64,000 bases of DNA from Amylibacter sp. IMCC11727. Lineage in GTDB: Bacteria; Pseudomonadota; Alphaproteobacteria; Rhodobacterales; Rhodobacteraceae. Location of the stretch: positions 2,486,001 through 2,550,000 of the forward strand of contig NZ_CP122960.1 of NCBI RefSeq assembly GCF_029854195.1, read 5' to 3'. The notes below the pieces were generated by a model. The model was not told the DNA's origin and searched no databases. It saw nothing but the letters and a program-made list of their open reading frames with translations. This document shows, piece after piece, positions 51,620 to 60,173 of this stretch. Made by a program: the position numbers and the translations under genes. Positions within the stretch are counted from its first letter, which is position 1; every line of letters begins with the position of its first letter.

Positions 51620-52947
51620 TGTGGTTTGAAGTCGCAGAAGCCCTCGTCACCTCCTTTTGGATGGTGATTGGCATTACCATTATCCTCGGCTTGTTTGTGG
51701 TGTTTTCCATCGCAATCAGCTTCATTTACCGTGCCTATGACAAAACCAAAGACAAAGCACGCGGCTATTCCAGCCTGAAAACCGTGACTTTTGGGGACGA
51801 AAGTTCGGTTGTTGCAAACCGCGTTGCTTCCATTGCTGCGGTTCTGTCCGTTTTCCTGATTTGGTGCATCGCCACAGGCTCCAGCTTGATCCCAACGATC
51901 CTGCCACCGCCATTCACAGGTGACACACAATTTGAATACACGGCCCGCAACGCCGCTGGCGAAGAAGCAACGGCAACCGTGTTTGTTCGGGTTCACAAAG
52001 CCACCGAGTCAAAGCCTGAAAAGCTGACCAATGCCGCCCAAGGCGATGGTTTTGCCAAAGACGACGTCTTGCTGATCCCAGAGCGCCGCTCCAAGATCAT
52101 CAAAGTTCAAGACAACGATGAAGGCGGTAAAGAAGACGGTTACGAAGTGATCGCCATCAACGGTCAACCCGTTGTGCGTGAAAACGTCTATCCCTACGCA
52201 GATGGCGAAATCCTTGTGACCAAACGGGGCAGCCTCTCTGTGCGCCCATCCACGGGTCGCACAATGGAAGCACTATACCTGCCTCCACCAGAACAGGTCT
52301 GGTCCCGTTTCTTGGACCTGTCCGCGAACGGCTACCAAGGTGTTGGCCTTTGGGAAAACGTGTTCTGGTCCTTGTTCCGCGTTGTGATCGGCTTTGCCCT
52401 TGGTTGCCTGTTCGGCATCCCGCTTGGCTTTGCCATTGGCCTCAACTCATGGCTGCGCGGCTGGTTTGATCCCATCGTAGAGGTCATGCGCCCCGTACCA
52501 CCATTGGCGTTGATCCCGCTGGTCATCATCTGGTTCGGCATTGGCGAACAGGGTAAAATTTCCCTGCTGTTCCTCGCCGCACTGTGGATCATGATCATCG
52601 CCGCACGCGCTGGTGTATCAGGTGTCAGCATCTCTAAGGTGCATGCCGCGTACTCCCTCGGGGCCAGCAAACGCCAATTGTTGACCAAGGTCATCCTTCC
52701 AAACTCCCTGCCTGAGATTTTCACAGGCGCACGGGTTGCGATGGGTGTCTGTTGGGGCACAGTGGTTGCCGCCGAATTGGTTGCTGCGGAAAAAGGGGCC
52801 GGTAAAATGATTATCGCTGCGTCTAAATTCCAGCTCACCGATATTGTTATCATCGGCATCATCATCATCGGCGTCATCGGTCTGGGCATCGACGTGCTGA
52901 TGCGTATGGTCGAAAACAAACTGGTGCCATGGAAAGGCAAAGGCTGA
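51619..52947 (+). CDS. tauC: Taurine ABC transporter permease with large N-terminal extension
   Basis: 442 residues, against about 260-280 for typical TauC. The C-terminal 220 hold the normal permease core, with the ATPase-contact loop VHAAYSLGASKRQLLTKVILP. The N-terminal 200 add two membrane segments (about 8-36 and 68-90) and a hydrophilic region (95-205, FEYTARNAAGEEATATVF and NDEGGKEDGYEVIAINGQ) likely to face the periplasm as a beta-rich domain. This domain might contact the binding protein or substrate. It overlaps tauB by one base and is followed by a strong terminator. Confidence 0.92.
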   Translation: MWFEVAEALVTSFWMVIGITIILGLFVVFSIAISFIYRAYDKTKDKARGYSSLKTVTFGDESSVVANRVASIAAVLSVFLIWCIATGSSLIPTILPPPFTGDTQFEYTARNAAGEEATATVFVRVHKATESKPEKLTNAAQGDGFAKDDVLLIPERRSKIIKVQDNDEGGKEDGYEVIAINGQPVVRENVYPYADGEILVTKRGSLSVRPSTGRTMEALYLPPPEQVWSRFLDLSANGYQGVGLWENVFWSLFRVVIGFALGCLFGIPLGFAIGLNSWLRGWFDPIVEVMRPVPPLALIPLVIIWFGIGEQGKISLLFLAALWIMIIAARAGVSGVSISKVHAAYSLGASKRQLLTKVILPNSLPEIFTGARVAMGVCWGTVVAAELVAAEKGAGKMIIAASKFQLTDIVIIGIIIIGVIGLGIDVLMRMVENKLVPWKGKG

Positions 52948-52972
52948 TCGAATTAGCCTGTTAAAATACAGA

Positions 52973-53002
52973 AAGGGCCGCTCGATTGAGTGGCCCTTTT
53001 TT
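52973..53002 (+). terminator. Rho-independent terminator of tauABC
   Basis: AAGGGCCGCTC (52973-52983) pairs with GAGTGGCCCTT (52988-52998) with one G:T, loop GATT, followed by a run of T. It ends the operon 26 bases after the tauC stop. Confidence 0.88.
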
Positions 53003-53148
53003 GTTGGAAACAAGAACGGTGGGATACCCTTAAGTCATAGGAACGTATGGGATTACTTCAGAGGTATGCTCTGATCACTCTTTAGATCAAAAACCTACAT
53101 TCATGATTGAGCAAGCTAAGTTCCTGATGATTTCACCGAAAACACAGA

Positions 53149-53802
53149 TTACCGTCGATGTGTATCTCGCAGTTTCTTCATCCGTTTGCGAGTTCTTAAT
53201 ACCACAAAGCGCCTTAACCAATATGATGATTGCTTGCCTATCCATCGGGACTTTCGGAGCACGTCTTTACGATGCATTGCTTTAAACGATTTTTCGTCAA
53301 AATCGCTTTCCCGAAGCTCGTTGCGCTGCTTTTGTAAAGCGTCGATTTCAGCTTGAACAATCGCCTGCTTAGTGAGCAACTTTTCCGCAAAAGTAATCTC
53401 GCTGCCTATGCACAGCCTTTCAATCCGCAAGCGGTTTGAGCCTTCGTAAGCGATACCCCAATTATCCACGCGTGCGTGACAAGTTTCATGTACGATTGTC
53501 AGAGCAAGGTCCGCAACTGTCGCAGTCTTTGCATGACTTTGGCCAAAAAAACAAATACCCATTTTTACGTCGAACCATGCAAGCGCATAGTCAGAGATTT
53601 CTACCACAAGGCCGCCTGGTAATAACCGTCGGATTTGGTTGATGATTTTGGGATCAGTTTCGGCGATCAAATTGAGGGGTTGCTCAAGTCTTTTCAACAA
53701 GTCAGTGCTAAGAAGGACATGGACCCTCAAGCGAATACCCAAGTGCTCCGACTTCACGAATAAAATACGCCATCGAATTTGGCTTCGTATGCCCATGATC
53801 AC
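53149..53802 (-). CDS. Putative zincin-like metallopeptidase
   Basis: 217 residues. The segment ADLALTIVHETCHARVDNWG contains HExxH (H105, E106, H109), the zinc site of zincin peptidases, with a downstream glutamate (ERLCIGSEITFAE) that could be the third ligand. The rest is basic and helical, ending in VLRTRKRMKKLRD. There is no signal peptide. Codon use is AT-richer than that of its neighbours, and the flanks are AT-rich, suggesting recent acquisition. It lies between tauC and pta, where the taurine gene xsc might be expected. I do not recognise a specific family. Confidence 0.6.
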   Translation of the reverse strand: MIMGIRSQIRWRILFVKSEHLGIRLRVHVLLSTDLLKRLEQPLNLIAETDPKIINQIRRLLPGGLVVEISDYALAWFDVKMGICFFGQSHAKTATVADLALTIVHETCHARVDNWGIAYEGSNRLRIERLCIGSEITFAEKLLTKQAIVQAEIDALQKQRNELRESDFDEKSFKAMHRKDVLRKSRWIGKQSSYWLRRFVVLRTRKRMKKLRDTHRR

Positions 53803-53976
53803 CTATATTCTGCACGAAATCGTCTGAGCTATTTTGTTTTGGAACCAAAAGAACTCTGTGATTTAACCTAAAAATTTAAAACTGCTCGTTTTAACGTATT
53901 ATGCCACTTCAATAAGTGACCTTCTTTTCCATAATGGCATCTGTCGCTCTGATTTAAAACCGTCCTGTCAAAGTAC

Positions 53977-54462
53977 TCACCCCAACCGCTTAAACATCAC
54001 CAACGCATCCACATACCCCAACTCAGGATGGTCAAACGCCTCTGGCAATCGCCCCACTTCCTCAAACCCCAGTTTCCGCCACAGCCCAACAGCCCCCACA
54101 TTGCTCGCCAGCACGAAATTAAACTGCATGGCACGAAACCCCAATTCCACCGCCCGCACCTGTGATTGCTCGCACATCATCCGCGCAATGCCTCGCCCTT
54201 GCGCATCACTGGCCACCATATACCCACAGTTACACACATGCGCACCGCCGCCCGCATTGTTCGCTTTGATGTAATAGGTCCCCAGAACCACCCCATCTTC
54301 CACCGCGACCCATGTTTCGCGCGGGGCGTCCATCCAAATCCGCCGCGCACCCGCGCGATCCGTATCAGGATCAATGGCATAGGTGGTTCCCGCAGCTACG
54401 ATCTGACGAAAAATCGGCCAAATCTGTGCAAAATCCGCATCCGTGGCTTGGCGAATGTCCAT
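53977..54462 (-). CDS. GNAT family N-acetyltransferase
   Basis: 161 residues. The N-terminus MDIRQATDADFAQIWPIFRQ and the acetyl-CoA motif GYMVASDAQGRGIARMMCEQ are typical of the GNAT fold, with the closing VGLWRKLGFEEVG. It resembles phosphinothricin-type or L-amino-acid acetyltransferases, but the substrate cannot be named. It is divergent from pta; the 268-base gap contains a 17-bp palindrome and a pair of TauR-like sites. Confidence 0.85.
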   Translation of the reverse strand: MDIRQATDADFAQIWPIFRQIVAAGTTYAIDPDTDRAGARRIWMDAPRETWVAVEDGVVLGTYYIKANNAGGGAHVCNCGYMVASDAQGRGIARMMCEQSQVRAVELGFRAMQFNFVLASNVGAVGLWRKLGFEEVGRLPEAFDHPELGYVDALVMFKRLG

Positions 54463-54592
54463 TCCCCTGCCTCCCCTTTTTGTTTTTCAAATATTTTGAC
54501 AAGGCCGCGTTCAAACGGCAACCCCACCAAAGAAACGCCAATTGCACAGTTTCTGCTTCTATTTCAAAGGCATTTGCGTTACCAATAACTAA

Positions 54593-54609
54593 TGAGACCA
54601 TTGGTCTCA
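54593..54609. promoter_or_regulatory. 17-bp palindromic operator candidate ahead of pta
   Basis: TGAGACCA-T-TGGTCTCA has two perfect eight-base arms around one base. Its place, 122 bases ahead of pta and 131 ahead of the GNAT start, and its size suit a dimeric repressor or activator such as a GntR/FCD protein. No gene for such a protein is adjacent. Confidence 0.5.
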
Positions 54610-54640
54610 ATATTTGTAAATTTAGCAGATTTCTGGGAAA

Positions 54641-54672
54641 TTGGGTCCATCCGCGCGGTAAACTGGACCTAA
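54641..54672. promoter_or_regulatory. TauR-box-like pair ahead of pta
   Basis: CTGGACCTAA (54663-54672) differs in one base from the CTGGACTTAA box; TTGGGTCCAT (54641-54650) is a weaker match in the opposite orientation, and the two are 22 bases apart, the same spacing as at tauR. The GGTCCA/TGGACC arms also make an inverted repeat. This would bring pta under TauR; the second site is weak. Confidence 0.45.
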
Positions 54673-54730
54673 TAACACGCCCACGAATATCCGATACCCA
54701 ATCTGCTGCCCCAAAGGACCTGAATCACTG

Positions 54731-55663
54731 ATGTCTCGCTCTGCTTTTCTGTCTCAGACCGCCCCCGATTGTCCGCCCTCTCTCATTGCTCAAGCCGCCA
54801 CTGGCCCCGCACCCCGCGTGGCCATCGCTCGCGCAGGGGCCGAACTGCCGATGATGGCCGCCAAAGACGCCACAGAAGCAGGCATTATGACCCCGATTTT
54901 TGTGGGCGAAGAGGATGCGATCAAAGCAGAAGCCGACACGTTAAACTGGGACATCTCCGGCTACGCCATCCACAACACAAATGGCGAGGCAGACGCCGCG
55001 AACACAGCAGCCGCCTTATGCGGTTCAGACGAAGCAGATGTGCTGATGAAGGGCCACCTGCACACCGACATGTTCATGAAAGGCGTGCTCACGCGGGACA
55101 ACGGCCTGCGCACCGCATCACGCCTTGTGCATGTGTTCCACATCACACCACCTGGCCGCGATGAACCGCTGCTGGTTTCTGATGCGGCTGTCAACGTCAC
55201 ACCCGATATCAAAACCCGCCAAGCCTGCACACAAGCCGTGGTGGACCTTGCCCGCGCACGCGGCATTGAACGCCCAAAGGTGGCGTTCCTCTCCGCCACA
55301 GAATCCGCCATTCCCTCTGTGCCATCCTCTATAGAAGCGCAAGAATTGTGTGATTGGGCCACAGCTGAAATCGACGGCGCTGATTTCTCGGGTCCGCTCG
55401 CGATGGACCTGATCCTATCCCCCGAAGCGGTGGCCACAAAGGGCCTTACCGATAATCCGGTTGCGGGCCGCGCAGACTGCATCGTGGTGCCCGACATCGT
55501 GTCTGGCAACGCCATTTTCAAATCCCTCGTTTACATGGGCGGCGGCTGTGCCGGCGGAGTTGTGATGGGCGCCAAAGTCCCCGTCCTTTTGACATCGCGC
55601 GCCGATCCCCCTGCCGCCCGCATGGCATCCGCTGCGCTTGCAGCGATCTTAACCCGAAAATAG
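54731..55663 (+). CDS. pta: Phosphate acetyltransferase
   Basis: 310 residues, the short PTA_PTB type. Family marks are RVAIARAGAELPMMAAKDA at the N-terminus, ADVLMKGHLHTDMFMKGVL, and VADCIVVPDIVSGNA-like ADCIVVPDIVSGNAIFKSLVY near the C-terminus with GGGCAGGVVMGAKVP. It converts acetyl phosphate and CoA to acetyl-CoA. In taurine degradation, Xsc splits sulfoacetaldehyde into acetyl phosphate and sulfite, and Pta salvages the acetyl group. It is 69 bases ahead of soeA and carries TauR-like sites upstream. Phosphate butyryltransferase activity is less likely. Confidence 0.88.
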   Translation: MSRSAFLSQTAPDCPPSLIAQAATGPAPRVAIARAGAELPMMAAKDATEAGIMTPIFVGEEDAIKAEADTLNWDISGYAIHNTNGEADAANTAAALCGSDEADVLMKGHLHTDMFMKGVLTRDNGLRTASRLVHVFHITPPGRDEPLLVSDAAVNVTPDIKTRQACTQAVVDLARARGIERPKVAFLSATESAIPSVPSSIEAQELCDWATAEIDGADFSGPLAMDLILSPEAVATKGLTDNPVAGRADCIVVPDIVSGNAIFKSLVYMGGGCAGGVVMGAKVPVLLTSRADPPAARMASAALAAILTRK

Positions 55664-55732
55664 GGATAACATCCCAACCCATACCTGCCACACTAGCGCA
55701 AATCGCATACACGTCCGAACCGGAGCCCAGCT

Positions 55733-58567
55733 ATGAACAAACACGTACAGCCAGACCTCGATACCTCCCCCAAAGTATCGGACGAGATCCGCAAAACCAC
55801 CTGTTACATGTGCGCTTGTCGGTGCGGCATCAACGTCCACATGGAAGGCGAAAAGGTCAAATACATCGAAGGCAACCGCGATCACCCGATCAACCGTGGT
55901 GTTCTGTGTGCCAAAGGCTCTGCTGGCATTATGCAGCATTATTCCCCTGCGCGCCTCAACGCGCCGATGAAACGGGTTGGTCCGCGTGGTTCGGGCGAAT
56001 TCGAAGAAATCTCATGGGACGAAGCCTTCCAAATCGCATCCGATTGGCTGACACCGCTGCGCGAAACCGCACCAGAAAAGCTGGCGTTCTTCACAGGCCG
56101 CGACCAATCCCAATCCCTAACGTCCATGTGGGCACAGAACTTTGGCACGCCAAACTATGCCGCGCACGGCGGGTTCTGTTCCGTAAACATGGCTGCCGCT
56201 GGCATTTACACCATGGGCGGTGCGTTCTGGGAATTTGGCCAACCCGATTGGGAGCGGGCCGAAATGTTCATGATCTTTGGCGTTGCCGAAGACCACGATT
56301 CCAACCCCATCAAACTCGGCCTCTCCCGCCTAAAAGAACGCGGCGCAAAGGTCGTGGGCGTAAACCCAGTGCGTTCAGGCTATAACGCCATCGCAGACGA
56401 ATGGGTCGGCATCACACCTGGCACAGACGGCCTGTTCATCCTGTCGATGATCCGCGAACTGCTGGCCGCCGGCAAAGTCGATCTCGACTACCTCATCCGC
56501 TACACCAACTCCCCCTACCTTGTGAACGTTACCGAAGGATCGCCCGAAAATGGCCTGTTCCTGCGTGACAAAAACGGCGAACCACTGGTTCTGGACCGTG
56601 TCAGCGGCAAAGCCGTTGCTTGGAACAAAAAGGGCGTGAAACCGAACCTGCAAGGGGAATACACTGTCAACGGTGTGAAATACCGCCCTGCCTTTCAACT
56701 AATGGCGGAAAAATACCTTGTGGATGACTACGCCCCCGAAAATGTTGCCGAAAAAACGGGCGTTAAGGCTGATACAATTCGCCGCCTCGCCGCTGAGCTG
56801 GCCCAAACGGCTTTTGAAAAAGAAGTGGTCATCGACCAACCGTGGACAGATTTCCGTGGTGAAAAGCACGAAAAAATGATCGGTCGCCCCGTCGCCTTCC
56901 ACGCAATGCGCGGAATTTCGGCGCACTCTAACGGCTTCCAAACCTGCCGCGCCCTGCACTTGTTGCAAATCCTGCTCGGTTCGGTCGAAGTTCCAGGCGG
57001 CTACCGCTTCAAACCGCCGTATCCAAAACCTGTCACGATCCACCCCAAACCTCATTCGGGCGTAACTCCTGGCAAACCGCTCAACGGTCCACACCTCGGT
57101 TTCCCGCAAGGCCCCGAGGACCTCGCAATCGACAAAGACGGCAACGCGATCCGCATCGACAAGGCGTTCACATGGGAAAACCCCATGTCCGCCCACGGCA
57201 TGATGCACATGGTGATCTCCAACGCCCACGCAGGTGTCCCATACAAAATCGACACGCTGTTTATGTATATGGCGAACATGTCGTGGAACTCCTCCATGAA
57301 CACGCGCAGCGTCATGGATATGCTGACAGATAAAGGCGAAGATGGCGAATATGTGATCCCGCGCATCATCTATTCCGATGCCTACTCCTCGGAAATGGTT
57401 GCATTTTCTGACCTGATCTTGCCCGATACAACCTACCTTGAACGTCACGACTGTATCTCCCTGCTTGATCGTCCGATTTCCGAATCCGAAGCCATGTGCG
57501 ACAGCATCCGCTGGCCCGTTGTGGAACCAGACCGCGATGTGCGCGGCTTCCAATCCGCACTGATTCAGCTGGGCGGCAAAATGAAACTGCCAGGGTTCAC
57601 CGCCGAAGACGGCAGCCCTTTGTACGAGGATTACGCCGACTACATCACCAACCACCAACGCCGCCCCGGTGTTGGCCCACTAGCTGGTTGGCGCAACGAA
57701 GACGGCTCTGGCAAAGGGCGCGGCACGCCGAACCCGAAACAGATCGACACCTACATCGAAAACGGTGGCTTCTTCATGGATCACATCCCAGATGAGGCCC
57801 TGTTCTTCAAACCTTGGAACCAAGCCTATCAGGATTGGGCCGTGGAACGGGGCCTGTTTGATGCACCTGCGCCCTATATGTTCAACGTCTATGTCGAACA
57901 AATCCAGAAATTCAAACTGGCCGCCGAAGGCCACGGTGATATCCAACCACCAGATTACCTGCGCGATCAGCTAAAGGTGGCGATGGACCCGCTGCCAACA
58001 TGGTGGCAACCTTACGAAGAAGCGCTGGTTGACGGTGAAGAGTATCCGCTCCACGCGCTCACCCAGCGCCCTGCCGCGATGTACCACTCTTGGGGCTCGC
58101 AAAACGCATGGCTGCGCCAAATCCACGGCCACAACCCGCTCTATGTGTCTGGTGACATTTGGGCACAGCACGGCTTTGCCGAAGGCGATTGGGCTTACCT
58201 CAAATCCCACCACGGCGAAATCAAAGTGCCCGTTGTCAAAATGGACGCGCTCAACGCAAAAACCGTCTGGACATGGAACGCCATCGGTAAACGCAAGGGC
58301 GCATGGGCACTCGACAAAGACGCACCAGAAACCACCAAAGGTTTCTTGCTCAACCACCTGATCCACGAACTGCTGCCCCCAAAAGGCGACGGTTTGCGCT
58401 GGTCCAACTCCGACCCAATCACGGGCCAAGCCGCATGGTACGACCTGCGCGTCAACATCCGCCGCGCTGATGCGCCCGCTGATTTGCAGTCACAACCAAG
58501 CCCAGCGCCACAGCAATCCCCTGTGGGGCAAGGGCCGAAAGACATCGCCTACGGAGAAGAGTTCTGA
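55733..58567 (+). CDS. soeA: Molybdopterin oxidoreductase, sulfite dehydrogenase (SoeA-like)
   Basis: 944 residues. A 4Fe-4S cluster is bound by C24, C27, C31 and C59 (CYMCACRCG ... GVLCAKG), followed by the bis-MGD domains typical of the DMSO reductase family (AAHGGFCSVNMAAAG, FGVAEDHDSNP) and a C-terminal dinucleotide-binding domain (LTQRPAAMYHSWGSQNAWL). There is no twin-arginine signal, so it works in the cytoplasm. Together with the following ferredoxin and DmsC-like genes it fits SoeABC, the quinone-linked sulfite dehydrogenase, sensible beside tau and pta genes. A formate or DMSO role is possible but the cytoplasmic place and neighbours favour sulfite. Confidence 0.87.
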   Translation: MNKHVQPDLDTSPKVSDEIRKTTCYMCACRCGINVHMEGEKVKYIEGNRDHPINRGVLCAKGSAGIMQHYSPARLNAPMKRVGPRGSGEFEEISWDEAFQIASDWLTPLRETAPEKLAFFTGRDQSQSLTSMWAQNFGTPNYAAHGGFCSVNMAAAGIYTMGGAFWEFGQPDWERAEMFMIFGVAEDHDSNPIKLGLSRLKERGAKVVGVNPVRSGYNAIADEWVGITPGTDGLFILSMIRELLAAGKVDLDYLIRYTNSPYLVNVTEGSPENGLFLRDKNGEPLVLDRVSGKAVAWNKKGVKPNLQGEYTVNGVKYRPAFQLMAEKYLVDDYAPENVAEKTGVKADTIRRLAAELAQTAFEKEVVIDQPWTDFRGEKHEKMIGRPVAFHAMRGISAHSNGFQTCRALHLLQILLGSVEVPGGYRFKPPYPKPVTIHPKPHSGVTPGKPLNGPHLGFPQGPEDLAIDKDGNAIRIDKAFTWENPMSAHGMMHMVISNAHAGVPYKIDTLFMYMANMSWNSSMNTRSVMDMLTDKGEDGEYVIPRIIYSDAYSSEMVAFSDLILPDTTYLERHDCISLLDRPISESEAMCDSIRWPVVEPDRDVRGFQSALIQLGGKMKLPGFTAEDGSPLYEDYADYITNHQRRPGVGPLAGWRNEDGSGKGRGTPNPKQIDTYIENGGFFMDHIPDEALFFKPWNQAYQDWAVERGLFDAPAPYMFNVYVEQIQKFKLAAEGHGDIQPPDYLRDQLKVAMDPLPTWWQPYEEALVDGEEYPLHALTQRPAAMYHSWGSQNAWLRQIHGHNPLYVSGDIWAQHGFAEGDWAYLKSHHGEIKVPVVKMDALNAKTVWTWNAIGKRKGAWALDKDAPETTKGFLLNHLIHELLPPKGDGLRWSNSDPITGQAAWYDLRVNIRRADAPADLQSQPSPAPQQSPVGQGPKDIAYGEEF

Positions 58568-59421
58568 CCCGAACACACTCCATAACAGGCCATGGCGGCG
58601 TAAAACTCCACGTCACCGACCTCGGCCCACTCAATGCCCCCGTGATCATGTTTATCCACGGCTACTCTCAGTGTGGGCTCTCGTTTTTGCGCCAACATGC
58701 GCTGGCTGACAACTTTCGTGTGATCATTCCCGATCTACGCGGCCATGGCCAATCGGATAAGCCGCTCAACGTAGATGCCTATGACACGTCTACCTCTTGG
58801 GCACATGATGTCCGCGCCATCATCGACACGCTAACCTTGCAAAATCCAGTGCTCGTCGGGTGGTCCATGGGGGGCTGGGTGGTGAATGATTACATCCGCA
58901 CCTTTGGCGATGCCGAAATCGCAGGCCTCGCACTTGTCGGTTCGTCCATTACGACGGGACGAATGCTCCCACCAGCGGCGCTTGCCGCCCGTACCAACAA
59001 TCCAGATGTGGCCGCAACAGCCATGCGCGGTGATGATCTGGCTGCGAACCTCACGGCCACCGCGAAATTCGTGCAAGTGTGTTTTTCAACACCTCTGTCC
59101 GCAGACGATCTTGCGTTTATGACAGGCTTCAACATGCTCTGCCCCCCCGCCGTGCGCAACGCCTGCCGGTCTCGGAATGAAGACTACCGCCCATCCAGCG
59201 CCAACATGACAAAACCGGCGTTGATCCTTTGGGGTCAACACGAACAATTGGCCCCTGCCCCCATGGGCGAACAGGCCATGGACGCATTCCCGAACGCATC
59301 CGCGCTTATCTATGAAAATTCAGGCCATGCCCCATTCTGGGAAGAGGCCGACCGCTTTAACACCGATTTATCAGCCTTTGCCGCTCAGGCATTTAGCCAA
59401 ATCCAAGGAGCCGCCGCATGA
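58564..59421 (+). CDS. Alpha/beta hydrolase inside the soe operon
   Basis: About 285 residues if it begins with CTG at 58564, seven bases after GGAG and overlapping the soeA stop (CTGA); the next ATG, at 58642, would cut the conserved first strand (GGVKLHVTDLGPLNAPVI). The fold is clear: FIHGYSQCG (oxyanion HG), GWSMGGWVV (nucleophile serine elbow GxSxG) and SGHAPFWEE (catalytic histidine). It resembles haloperoxidase/esterase-type hydrolases. Its stop overlaps soeB by four bases, so it is translated with the sulfite dehydrogenase; its job there is not known. Confidence 0.83.
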   Translation: MTRTHSITGHGGVKLHVTDLGPLNAPVIMFIHGYSQCGLSFLRQHALADNFRVIIPDLRGHGQSDKPLNVDAYDTSTSWAHDVRAIIDTLTLQNPVLVGWSMGGWVVNDYIRTFGDAEIAGLALVGSSITTGRMLPPAALAARTNNPDVAATAMRGDDLAANLTATAKFVQVCFSTPLSADDLAFMTGFNMLCPPAVRNACRSRNEDYRPSSANMTKPALILWGQHEQLAPAPMGEQAMDAFPNASALIYENSGHAPFWEEADRFNTDLSAFAAQAFSQIQGAAA

Positions 59422-60173
59422 CGACCCTACCACAAACCACTCAGAAAAAGCTCGGGCTCGCCATTGATCTCGACATTTGCGTGGGCTGCCATGCCTGTGT
59501 AATCAACTGTAAGGAATGGAACACCTCCAACTACGGTGCGCCCCTGTCAGATATGGACGCATACGGCGCGAACCCTGTTGGCACCTTCCTCAACCGCATC
59601 CACACATATGAGGTAAAGGCCGAAAATAAACCGGCGCAAACCGTACACTTCCCCAAATCCTGTTTGCACTGCGAAGACGCCCCTTGCGTCACCGTATGCC
59701 CCACAGGCGCGTCCTACAAACGGTCTGAAGACGGCATTGTTCTGGTGAATGAAAGCGACTGCATCGGCTGTGGTCTTTGCGCATGGGCCTGCCCGTACGG
59801 CGCACGGGAACTTGACGCCAAAGAAGGTGTCATGAAAAAATGCACCCTCTGCGTGGATCGTATTTACAACGAAAACCTGCCCGAGGAAGACCGTGAGCCT
59901 GCTTGCGTGCGCACTTGCCCTGCCAATGCACGTCATTTTGGCGATTACGCGGACCCGAACTCCAACGTGTCCATAATGTCCCGCGAACGCGGCGCGGTTC
60001 CATTGTTCGATGAACAAGGCACCAAACCCGTCAACCGCTACCTGCCGCCACGTCCAAAAGCAGACATCCACACAGACGGCGACATCGACATCCTCGCGCC
60101 GTTCCTTGACACAACACCATCGCCACAAAAAGGCCTGCTCGGCTGGCTCGACAAAGCTCTGGAGGCTCTTTAA
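59418..60173 (+). CDS. soeB: 4Fe-4S ferredoxin subunit of sulfite dehydrogenase (SoeB-like)
   Basis: 251 residues. Four ferredoxin-type cysteine groups are visible: CVGCHACVINC, CLHCEDAPCVTVC, CIGCGLCAWAC, and CTLCVDRI with CVRTC, enough for four 4Fe-4S clusters as in DmsB/SoeB. It carries electrons from the molybdenum subunit to the membrane subunit. No signal peptide. It overlaps both the hydrolase stop (ATGA) and the soeC start (TAATG). Confidence 0.92.
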   Translation: MTTLPQTTQKKLGLAIDLDICVGCHACVINCKEWNTSNYGAPLSDMDAYGANPVGTFLNRIHTYEVKAENKPAQTVHFPKSCLHCEDAPCVTVCPTGASYKRSEDGIVLVNESDCIGCGLCAWACPYGARELDAKEGVMKKCTLCVDRIYNENLPEEDREPACVRTCPANARHFGDYADPNSNVSIMSRERGAVPLFDEQGTKPVNRYLPPRPKADIHTDGDIDILAPFLDTTPSPQKGLLGWLDKALEAL

